Below, one piece after another: positions 1 through 5,081 of a stretch of DNA of 5,389 bases (positions are counted from its first letter, which is position 1; every line of letters begins with the position of its first letter). The position numbers and the translations under genes are program-made. The stretch spans positions 1-5,389 of the forward strand of contig WLES01000068.1 of assembly GCA_009704155.1 (NCBI GenBank), written 5' to 3'. Under the pieces are notes generated by a model. It saw nothing but the letters and a program-made list of their open reading frames with translations, searched no databases and was not told the DNA's origin. The DNA comes from Actinomycetota bacterium (GTDB lineage: Bacteria; Actinomycetota; Actinomycetes; Actinomycetales; Microbacteriaceae).

Positions 1-76
1 CGCCGACTACGCTGCTGAAATCGACTCGATTTACGACACAAACCCCGACACCAAGGGGTTAGTCCTCAAGGACTAG
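1..76 (+). CDS. C-terminal end of an unidentified protein (partial, 5' end outside window)
   Basis: Reading from base 2 there is an open frame of 24 codons ending in TAG at 74-76. The visible tail is ADYAAEIDSIYDTNPDTKGL followed by VLKD: hydrophilic, acidic and without a membrane segment. Codon choice (mostly C or G in third positions, five GAC codons) looks like real coding sequence. The stop shares the CTAG at 73-76 with the stop of the deformylase gene on the other strand, the same arrangement as at 2672-2675, which supports it being a real gene end. I do not recognise the family. So short an open frame could arise by chance, so its reality is only moderately supported. Confidence 0.5.
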   Translation, partial: ADYAAEIDSIYDTNPDTKGLVLKD

Positions 77-570
77 AGGCGGAACCACTCCGATTCGCGT
101 ATGTCTCGGAGTGCCATCCGTTTGATGTCGGGGTCAAGTCCCTCGATGTACACCGCACCGTCGAGATGGTCGGTCTCGTGTTGGAGCGCCTGCCCAAGGA
201 GCCCGTCACCGGAAATGTCGATTGGGTTCCCGTCGAGATCCTCACCCGTCACTCGCGCCCACGGAAACCGACGGCGCGGATAGCCGAGTCCGGGAACGGA
301 GAGGCACGCTTCGTCAACGAGTTGAGCCTCACCTCGAACCTCGACAAGCACCGGGTTGATGACATATCCCGTTCGACCGTCGATGTTGTAACTAAAGACG
401 CGCTTCGATACCCCGATTTGGTTTGCCGCAACCCCGGCCCTACCGGGCAGAGAGACCGTATCGAGGAGGTCGGCGACCAGTGAACGCGTTGCCGCGTCAA
501 TGGAGTCAACTCGATCCGTCGCACTGCGCAACACCGGGTCGCCAAAAAGGCGGATGTCGCGAATCGCCAT
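73..570 (-). CDS. def: Peptide deformylase
   Basis: This metalloenzyme removes the N-formyl group from the initiator methionine of new proteins at the ribosome. The product is 165 residues, short and without a C-terminal extension, as in actinobacterial forms. The three family motifs are present in order. Motif I is RAGVAANQIG (44-53). Motif II is EACLS (87-91), with metal ligand Cys89. Motif III is LQHETDHLDG (129-138), with ligands His131 and His135 and catalytic Glu132. Motif II normally reads EGCLS, so Ala88 replaces the usual Gly. The ATG at 570-568 overlaps the TGA of the upstream ATPase gene by one base (TGATG), and no Shine-Dalgarno is visible, so translation is probably coupled. The longer frame upstream to 654 lies inside the ATPase gene and lacks family similarity. 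A GTG at 573-571 is a possible alternative start. The stop overlaps the stop of the convergent gene at 74-76. Confidence 0.96.
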   Translation of the reverse strand: MAIRDIRLFGDPVLRSATDRVDSIDAATRSLVADLLDTVSLPGRAGVAANQIGVSKRVFSYNIDGRTGYVINPVLVEVRGEAQLVDEACLSVPGLGYPRRRFPWARVTGEDLDGNPIDISGDGLLGQALQHETDHLDGAVYIEGLDPDIKRMALRDIRESEWFRL

Positions 571-1730
571 CACTTGGTCGCGGGAAGACCGTCGACGACC
601 AGTGCAGCCAAGAGATTGGCTGCCTCGCGAGTGAGCTTGGAAAGCTTGTTCCACGTGATTACGGAACCAGCTGCGATGTGAGTGTCGTAAGGAATTCGCA
701 CGACGTCGCGGACACGTGACCTGAAGTGGTTTTCAATCTCGTCCAACTTCACCAATACTGTTCCCTGCGTTGCGGTGTTGAGGGCGACAATCGACTTTGC
801 AACAACGTCGGCGTAGCCGTTAGATTCAAGCCACGTGAGCGTCTCTGATGCCAATCGGGCCTCATCGATCGAACCACCCGACACGATAACGAGTCCGTCT
901 GCTCGCTGCAAGATGGGTCGCATCACCGAGTGCACGATGCCGGTACCACAGTCGGTCAAAACAACCGAATAATAACGCGAGGTGATATCGGCGACAAGGT
1001 TGTAATCAAATTCGTCGAACGCTTCAGCAAGAGTGGGATCAGAGTCTGAAGCAAGAACGTCAAGTCGCGTCTCGTCACGGCTGATGTAATCGGCGAAGGT
1101 TGTGAAGGAGTTGATTGATGGCGATTTCTGCACAACAGTCCGGATGGTGTTCCTCGTTGTACGTTGAATTCGTTCTGCGAGCGTTCCGCGATCGGGGTTG
1201 GCGTCGATTGCGATAACGCGATCATCGCGAACGCGAGCCATTGCCATACCGAGGAGAGTCGTCGTGGTCGTCTTGCCAACGCCACCCTTCCTCGTGAGAA
1301 CCGGCACAAATCGCGCGTCACCCGGCAGCGGCGACGCGATTCGTGCTTCAATCGCCTTGCGGTCACGAACGGAACGTGAATCCCCAATGTTGACGAGGTG
1401 GAACGTGATTGCGTAGATGAACGCTGGGAAGAAACCACCAGGCGCCGTTCGCTTGACCTTGACATCGAGTAGTCGCTCATCGGTGAGCATGGCACTCGGC
1501 TCTGGACTGCTCGAAACACCCTTGTGTCGGCGGGTGTACATCTCTTCGCCATCGGTTGATGCTGAAATTGGGATTGATACCGAGGTTACATCGAGGTCAA
1601 TCGATTCAGGCAGAATCTCTGCTGGTGCTGTGCCGTCTGGTCCGTCGAAGGGTATTGAGTCTGCGGGAGTCTTCTTCTCAACCGCTGGTTCTTGAGCCTT
1701 CTTCGTGGCCGGTCTTTTGCGTTCCGCCAA
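570..1730 (-). CDS. MinD/ParA-type ATPase with N-terminal extension (EspI-like)
   Basis: A 386-residue deviant-Walker P-loop ATPase. The first 90 or so residues are polar and low-complexity. Then come a hydrophobic patch, GGFFPAFIYAITFHLVNIG (98-116), and a basic helix. The ATPase domain starts near 140. It has deviant Walker A KGGVGKTT (signature Lys148, P-loop Lys153), the A' strand VIAIDANPDRGTL (Asp176) and Walker B VVLTDCGTG (Asp260), then SGGSIDEAR (284-292). From memory, the ANPDRGTL, DCGTG and SGS-D-AR-SA blocks resemble the EspI/Rv3876-type MinD ATPases linked to ESX secretion. No secretion gene is visible here. I chose the TTG at 1730-1728 because AAAGGAG (1743-1737) lies 6 bases upstream. 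A TTG at 1757 would add nine residues but has no such site. The gene is followed by def with a one-base overlap. Partner and function are unknown. EspI relationship is inference; the ATPase family is secure. Confidence 0.92.
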   Translation of the reverse strand: MAERKRPATKKAQEPAVEKKTPADSIPFDGPDGTAPAEILPESIDLDVTSVSIPISASTDGEEMYTRRHKGVSSSPEPSAMLTDERLLDVKVKRTAPGGFFPAFIYAITFHLVNIGDSRSVRDRKAIEARIASPLPGDARFVPVLTRKGGVGKTTTTTLLGMAMARVRDDRVIAIDANPDRGTLAERIQRTTRNTIRTVVQKSPSINSFTTFADYISRDETRLDVLASDSDPTLAEAFDEFDYNLVADITSRYYSVVLTDCGTGIVHSVMRPILQRADGLVIVSGGSIDEARLASETLTWLESNGYADVVAKSIVALNTATQGTVLVKLDEIENHFRSRVRDVVRIPYDTHIAAGSVITWNKLSKLTREAANLLAALVVDGLPATK

Positions 1731-1736
1731 GTCGTG

Positions 1737-1743
1737 CTCCTTT
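1737..1743 (-). promoter_or_regulatory. Shine-Dalgarno of the MinD-like ATPase gene
   Basis: On the minus strand AAAGGAG is followed after six bases by TTG at 1730-1728. It is the strongest ribosome binding site near this gene. It decides the start in favour of codon 10 of the longest open frame, rather than the TTG at 1757. Confidence 0.7.
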
Positions 1744-1870
1744 GATGCGTGGTTCAAAGCCCATGCTACACGACTCGCAATCGAACTGTTCCGAGCTCCC
1801 AGCCGCCGACCATGGTTCGAGGACGCGTCGCCGTATAAGGCACGAATCCGTTACCAGTGAGAGTTGAAGT

Positions 1871-1875
1871 GAGGG
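1871..1875 (+). promoter_or_regulatory. Likely Shine-Dalgarno of the ParA-family gene
   Basis: GAGGG lies five bases before the GTG at 1881 and eight before the GTG at 1884. This is why one of these two codons is preferred over the upstream GTGs at 1857 and 1869, which have no comparable site in front of them. Confidence 0.5.
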
Positions 1876-1880
1876 CTAAA

Positions 1881-2675
1881 GTGGTGATTGTGCAGGTGGT
1901 CAGCGTAAGTTCCCTCAAGGGTGGCGTCGGAAAAACGACCATTACCCTTGGGCTGGCGTCTGCGGCGTACGCGAGTGGCTTGAGAACGCTCATTATTGAC
2001 ATGGACCCGCAGTCGGACGTCTCTGCCGCGTTGGCATCGAGATCGACTCACGGGTACACGGTCGACACCATTCTTCGAAGCCCGACAAACAAGAACATGA
2101 AGCTAGCAATAGCACCCAGTTCGTGGACTGCCCAAGGTGACAGCGCCGTTGATGTGCTCATGGGATCTCAAGCGTCCTCGCAGCACGACGTTCCTCAACC
2201 GACTCGAAATGACTTGTGGCGCCTCGAAGAAGCCCTCGTGCTGATTGAAAAGCGTTACGACCTTGTCCTTATCGATTGCCCTCCGTCGTTTAACGCACTC
2301 ACTCAAACCGCGTGGACCGCGTCAGATGCCGTCGCGATCGTTGCCGAGCCAGGGCTGTTTTCCGTTACCGCTGTCCACCGCACACTCAACGCCATTGAGT
2401 CAATCCGACAGAGCATGTCGCCTCGAATTCGCACTGCTGGCGTCATTATCAATCGCCATCGTCCCGACAGTCGGGAGCACCAATTCAGACTGGGCGAAAT
2501 GGATCAGCTTTTTGGCGACCACATCCTGACTCCGATTATCGACGAAACGCTCATGATGCAACAAGCGACCGGAGCGGCGACACCCATTCATCGTTGGCCT
2601 GGCGAGCCGTCACAGACACTCGCTCAGAAGTTCGATCTGATATTGCGTCAGATCCTTGCGCCGAATCGCGTCTAG
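1881..2675 (+). CDS. ParA-family ATPase (orphan, no ParB beside it)
   Basis: A 264-residue ATPase of the ParA/Soj class, the dimerising ATPases that position DNA, plasmids or protein complexes on the nucleoid. Motifs are complete: deviant Walker A KGGVGKTT (signature Lys13, P-loop Lys18), the A' motif DMDPQSD (Asp40, Asp42) and Walker B LVLIDCPPS (Asp132). There is no N-terminal helix-turn-helix, so it is the short Soj-like form, unlike P1 ParA. Several in-frame GTG codons compete as start. I chose 1881 because GAGGG (1871-1875) lies five bases upstream; 1884 fits almost as well, 1857 gives eight more residues, and 1890 best matches where related proteins begin. No parB or parS is in the window, so a role in chromosome partition is unproven. 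The TAG stop overlaps the stop of the convergent MerR gene in one CTAG. Confidence 0.92.
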   Translation: MVIVQVVSVSSLKGGVGKTTITLGLASAAYASGLRTLIIDMDPQSDVSAALASRSTHGYTVDTILRSPTNKNMKLAIAPSSWTAQGDSAVDVLMGSQASSQHDVPQPTRNDLWRLEEALVLIEKRYDLVLIDCPPSFNALTQTAWTASDAVAIVAEPGLFSVTAVHRTLNAIESIRQSMSPRIRTAGVIINRHRPDSREHQFRLGEMDQLFGDHILTPIIDETLMMQQATGAATPIHRWPGEPSQTLAQKFDLILRQILAPNRV

Positions 2676-3172
2676 GAGGCGCGGCTTGCCCTCTTCGCGG
2701 CAAGTTCGTCGAGCGTTGACACAGCTGGAGCGGCGTCAAACTCAATAAGAGTAGTTTCGACTTCGCGGAGCACGGCTCCAACGGCGATTCCGAAAACTCC
2801 CTGGCCGCGGTTGACGAGGTCAATGACCTGGTCGCTCGAGGTGCAGAGATACACGGAGGCTCCGTCGCTCATGAGAGTTGTACCGGTGAGGTCGTCCACT
2901 CCGGCCGATCGAAGCTGGTCGACGGCAATTCGGATCTGCTGGAGCGAGATACCAGTATCGAGCAGTCGCTTGACGAGTTTGAGCATCAGGATGTCGCGGA
3001 ATGAATACAAGCGTTGCGAGCCTGAGCCCGTTGCATTCTGCACGGTTGGTGCGACCAGTTCGGTTCGCGCCCAGTAGTCGAGTTGGCGATATGAGATGCC
3101 GGCAGCGTTCCCTGCGATTGTTCCGCGGTAGCCTTCGGTCGGCGCGCCGAGGTTTTGCGTCATGTCAGTCAT
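2672..3172 (-). CDS. MerR-family transcriptional regulator (Rv1830-like)
   Basis: A 166-residue DNA-binding protein. The N-terminal winged helix includes AAGISYRQLDYWART (about 23-37), a recognition region typical of the MerR superfamily. It is followed by the wing segment ATGSGSQRLYSFRDI and the helix VKRLLDTGISLQQIRIAVDQL. The C-terminal half (LMSDGASVYLCTSSDQVIDL, then GQGVFGIAVG) matches my recollection of M. tuberculosis Rv1830 and its actinobacterial orthologues. It is not a metal sensor: no cysteine cluster is seen. It lies downstream of the ftsR-like gene, as Rv1830 lies near Rv1828, but after a 92-base gap. I chose the ATG at 3172-3170, with GAAGG nine bases upstream. A TTG at 3181 with GAAGG six bases upstream is a credible alternative that adds three residues. 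Its targets are unknown. Confidence 0.92.
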   Translation of the reverse strand: MTDMTQNLGAPTEGYRGTIAGNAAGISYRQLDYWARTELVAPTVQNATGSGSQRLYSFRDILMLKLVKRLLDTGISLQQIRIAVDQLRSAGVDDLTGTTLMSDGASVYLCTSSDQVIDLVNRGQGVFGIAVGAVLREVETTLIEFDAAPAVSTLDELAAKRASRAS

Positions 3173-3264
3173 GGTGCTCAACCTTCACCTTCTACTTGAG
3201 AGTTAATGTCTCTACTGTAGCGACCCAACAGCTTCACGCTGTTTACGCCGCTGGCGTGTCGCGC
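3173..3264 (-). promoter_or_regulatory. Intergenic region between the two MerR genes with hairpins and possible operator
   Basis: This 92-base gap is the only sizeable space inside the right-hand block. Reading on the minus strand after the ftsR-like stop there are two small perfect hairpins: ACGCC-AGC-GGCGT (plus-strand 3245-3257) and AACAGC-GTGAA-GCTGTT (3227-3243). The second is not followed by a T-run, so it is at best a weak terminator. Nearer the downstream start is the inverted repeat CTCAA-N14-TTGAG (3177-3200), of the arm type seen in MerR-family operators. Promoter hexamers are poor: TTGGGT-17-TAACTC can be drawn but matches the consensus weakly. A separate promoter with autoregulation is plausible, not shown. 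Confidence 0.4.
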
Positions 3265-3954
3265 TCAATCGATGGACTCGTCAACCGACCTCATCATCAC
3301 TGCAATGCGCACTTTTTCAAGATTTAGAGCGAGGTCCCGAGCTGCATCAATTGCGCGCTGTCTGCCAACTCTACTGGAACTCTTCGCAATCGGAAGGACT
3401 ACGTTTCGAAGAGTTTGAGCGTCTTTCTCGGCCTGCTGCTTCAAACCGCGCATGTGTCGTGGTTCAATGCCTGACTTCGAGAGTTCAACGAGTGCCTGGA
3501 GAATCGACATCGCGTCTTCACTGTAAATCTCCGCTGGGACAATGAGGCCGGCCGTGATTGCGTCGTTGAGCAGAGCCGTCGGCGCTCCAGACTTCGCGAG
3601 AAGCTCTGAGCGGGTGTACCGCACCTCAATGGACAGCATCGACTCAACGGTGAGTTCTGTGCCGCTCGGCAACACAGGCTTTCGGCCAGCATCCACCTCC
3701 GACAAAATTCCGTGAATAACTCGAAGCGGCAAGAAGTGATCACGCTGGAGAGTCAGAACCATTCGAATCCGATTGATGTCGTGAGTTGAATATGAGCGAT
3801 ACCCGCTTGACAGTCGGGTCGGGGTGATGAGCCCCTCATCTTCGAGGTAGCGGAGCTTGGTTGACGTCAAATCAGGAAACTGAATCCTCACCTGAGTCAA
3901 CACTTGACCAATTGAGAGACCGGTCGCCGCTGACCGCGCGCGCTCTGCTGCCAC
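3265..3954 (-). CDS. ftsR: MerR-family regulator, FtsR-like (Rv1828 orthologue)
   Basis: A 229-residue protein with an N-terminal MerR winged helix (13-81): LSIGQVLTQVRIQFPDLTST, then KLRYLEDEGLITPTR, the wing SSGYRSYSTHDINRIRMVL, and QRDHFLPLRVI. This block agrees closely with what I recall of Rv1828 and Corynebacterium FtsR, including their long C-terminal part with a second helical domain (about 103-170 here). FtsR activates ftsZ in C. glutamicum, so a role in cell division is the likeliest function, by inference. The position directly after the garA-like gene is also conserved. The GTG start at 3954-3952 follows the garA stop by three bases (TAG-AAG-GTG) with no strong ribosome binding site, so translation is probably coupled. 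The C-terminal tail is rich in Lys/Arg helices (171-220). Confidence 0.92.
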   Translation of the reverse strand: MAAERARSAATGLSIGQVLTQVRIQFPDLTSTKLRYLEDEGLITPTRLSSGYRSYSTHDINRIRMVLTLQRDHFLPLRVIHGILSEVDAGRKPVLPSGTELTVESMLSIEVRYTRSELLAKSGAPTALLNDAITAGLIVPAEIYSEDAMSILQALVELSKSGIEPRHMRGLKQQAEKDAQTLRNVVLPIAKSSSRVGRQRAIDAARDLALNLEKVRIAVMMRSVDESID

Positions 3955-3957
3955 CTT

Positions 3958-4395
3958 CTACGACCCGGCTTGAACGTCGTGCCGGGACGGATAAAACGTC
4001 ATGCGGTACTTACCGACCTGAATCTCGGTGCCGTCAACAAGCTTGCCGCTCGGCACGCGCTCGCCGTCGACAAATATGCCGTTCAACGAATCGAGGTCGC
4101 GGATGGAAAAACTCGACCCAGAACGGGTGATTTCAGCGTGACGGCGTGACACGGTCACGTCGTCGAGAAAGATGTCAGCATCGGGGTGCCGACCGGCCAC
4201 CGTCACGTCTTCGTCAAGCAAGAACCGCGCTCCAACGGTTGGCCCACGGCGGACGATGAGAAGTGCACTACCCGAGGGAAGCGCCGCGATTGCGGCTTGT
4301 TCTTCGGCGCTGGCACGCGCTTCGAGGTCGGCGAGGCGAGAAGCAAAATCATCACCGAAGTGTTCGGTGCTGTGCTGATTATCTCGGTCGTTCAT
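3958..4395 (-). CDS. garA: FHA-domain protein, GarA/OdhI-like
   Basis: A 145-residue protein whose C-terminal two-thirds (about 45-135) is a forkhead-associated domain. The phosphothreonine-binding residues are present: GRHPDADIFLDD (Arg69), VSRRHAE (Ser83, Arg84, His86) and LNG (Asn105, Gly106). GarA and OdhI bind and inhibit 2-oxoglutarate dehydrogenase and glutamate dehydrogenase, and are switched off when an N-terminal ETTS threonine is phosphorylated by PknB or PknG. Here the matching segment is HSTEHFGDDFASRL (8-21), so only Thr10 and Ser9 remain of the two threonines. The ATG at 4395-4393 has GGAGGG three bases upstream. The longer frame to 4524 overlaps pgsA and contains no family similarity. 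It lies 14 bases after pgsA and three bases before ftsR, consistent with one transcript. Confidence 0.92.
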   Translation of the reverse strand: MNDRDNQHSTEHFGDDFASRLADLEARASAEEQAAIAALPSGSALLIVRRGPTVGARFLLDEDVTVAGRHPDADIFLDDVTVSRRHAEITRSGSSFSIRDLDSLNGIFVDGERVPSGKLVDGTEIQVGKYRMTFYPSRHDVQAGS

Positions 4396-4398
4396 CGT

Positions 4399-4404
4399 CC
4401 CTCC
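4399..4404 (-). promoter_or_regulatory. Shine-Dalgarno of the GarA-like gene
   Basis: GGAGGG on the minus strand, three bases before the ATG at 4395, in the 14-base pgsA-garA gap. It fixes the start well inside the longer open frame that overlaps pgsA. Confidence 0.75.
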
Positions 4405-4409
4405 GTCCT

Positions 4410-5000
4410 CTACCCTAATCGATTCAACCGCTGAGTTTGACGTCGAGGTACACGAACCAACTGTGCAATGTATGTGAATCCAGCGAGCCAGTAAAGCACA
4501 GCACCGGACGCGCCGAGAACCCAACCGATGACCGCGAGAGCAATTGCCGCAGAAGGGACAACGTGACTCATCACAATCACGGGGAAAGCGAGGAAGAGAG
4601 CGAATGTGGCTGCCTTACCCAACAGATTGACACGCGGAAAATCGCGAATTCGAATTCGCCTCACGAGCACGATGACCAAAAGGAGAACGTCTCGGGCGAG
4701 CACGGCAATCAGGAGTGGCACGGGGATCATTTCGCGAACCGTCAGCCCAATGACGCACGCCGCTATAAACAGGCGATCAGAAGCAGGGTCGAGAAGTGCC
4801 CCGAGTCGGGTTACCTGGTTGAAACGCCGCGCAATGAATCCGTCGATGAAGTCACTCGCCGTCGCCGCAATGAGGATGCCGAGCGCCAGACCGTCTTGTC
4901 CAGTGACGAGCAGCCAATAGAAGACGGGAACGAGACCAAGCCGGAGAAACGAAATGGCATTGGGAATCGTCCAGATTCTGTCCACCCCAACGCGTTTCAT
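4410..5000 (-). CDS. pgsA: CDP-alcohol phosphatidyltransferase (PgsA family, Rv1822/PgsA2-like)
   Basis: A 196-residue integral membrane enzyme that transfers a phosphatidyl group from CDP-diacylglycerol to an alcohol, most likely glycerol-3-phosphate. The family signature DG-x2-AR-x8-G-x3-D-x3-D is intact: Asp53-Gly54, Ala57-Arg58, Gly67, Asp71 and Asp75. Asp50 lies just before it. These aspartates bind the two metal ions. Several hydrophobic spans follow (about 92-115, 130-147, 150-182). The stretch GKAATFALFLAFP (128-140) and the surrounding order resemble M. tuberculosis Rv1822 (PgsA2), which also sits a few genes from garA. The exact alcohol acceptor is uncertain: phosphatidylglycerophosphate synthase is the default, but a cardiolipin-synthase-type role is possible. 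The ATG at 5000 has no visible Shine-Dalgarno, and a -10-like TAGAAT ends six bases before it, suggesting a leaderless start. Confidence 0.93.
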   Translation of the reverse strand: MKRVGVDRIWTIPNAISFLRLGLVPVFYWLLVTGQDGLALGILIAATASDFIDGFIARRFNQVTRLGALLDPASDRLFIAACVIGLTVREMIPVPLLIAVLARDVLLLVIVLVRRIRIRDFPRVNLLGKAATFALFLAFPVIVMSHVVPSAAIALAVIGWVLGASGAVLYWLAGFTYIAQLVRVPRRQTQRLNRLG

Positions 5001-5006
5001 TGTGTA

Positions 5007-5012
5007 ATTCTA
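5007..5012 (-). promoter_or_regulatory. Candidate -10 element for a leaderless pgsA transcript
   Basis: TAGAAT on the minus strand ends six bases before the pgsA ATG. Transcription would then begin at or next to the A of the start codon. That fits the lack of a Shine-Dalgarno upstream, and leaderless mRNAs are common in actinobacteria. No clear -35 is seen at 16-18 bases. Confidence 0.4.
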
Positions 5013-5081
5013 CTCGCGGTAGTCGACATCCGCCGAGGCGCATTTCTCCAGTGAAACCCCAGCGTGCCCAGCGACGGCGAA

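Larger units (their letters stand above)
1731..1880. promoter_or_regulatory. Divergent intergenic region between the two ATPase genes
   Basis: About 150 bases separate the divergent starts, so promoters for both must lie here or overlap the ends. The best plus-strand -10 candidate is TATAAG at 1834-1839, about 41 bases before the chosen parA-type start. On the minus strand TAGCAT (plus-strand 1763-1768) is a weaker -10 candidate for the MinD-like gene. Neither has a convincing -35 hexamer at 16-18 bases. Close proximity would let both genes be controlled together. I see no clean long palindrome or parS site (GTTTCACGTGAAAC type) here. Confidence 0.45.

Noticed and set aside
571..654. N-terminal extension of peptide deformylase
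   Set aside because: The extra 28 residues are out-of-frame ATPase sequence, Arg/Ser-rich, and the family begins at MAIRDIRLFGDPVLR.
646..661. parS site near the ATPase genes
   Set aside because: Only the left half matches (TGTTCCACGTGA); the right half ends TTAC instead of AACA. It lies within coding sequence for a Thr-Trp-Asn stretch, so it is not called as a parS.
956..1552. Minus-strand frame of about 198 codons in another frame of the ATPase gene
   Set aside because: Arg/Ser-rich product without motifs, fully inside the ATPase gene, which has all Walker motifs in its own frame.
1785..1798. Imperfect palindrome TCGAACTGTTCCGA in the divergent region
   Set aside because: The arms are unequal and short, and it does not line up with either promoter candidate. 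It is not distinguishable from chance.
4396..4524. N-terminal extension of the GarA-like protein
   Set aside because: It overlaps the pgsA 3' end, shows no family similarity, and a good GGAGGG site precedes the internal ATG at 4395.
4437..5054. Long plus-strand open frame of about 205 codons opposite pgsA
   Set aside because: It is rich in Arg, Asn and Glu with no recognisable domain, and the minus strand carries an intact enzyme signature. It is a shadow of pgsA.
5013..5081. Terminator between the iron permease gene and pgsA
   Set aside because: I found only a short direct repeat (CCCAGCG twice, around 5057-5072) and no stem followed by a T-run, so no terminator is called.
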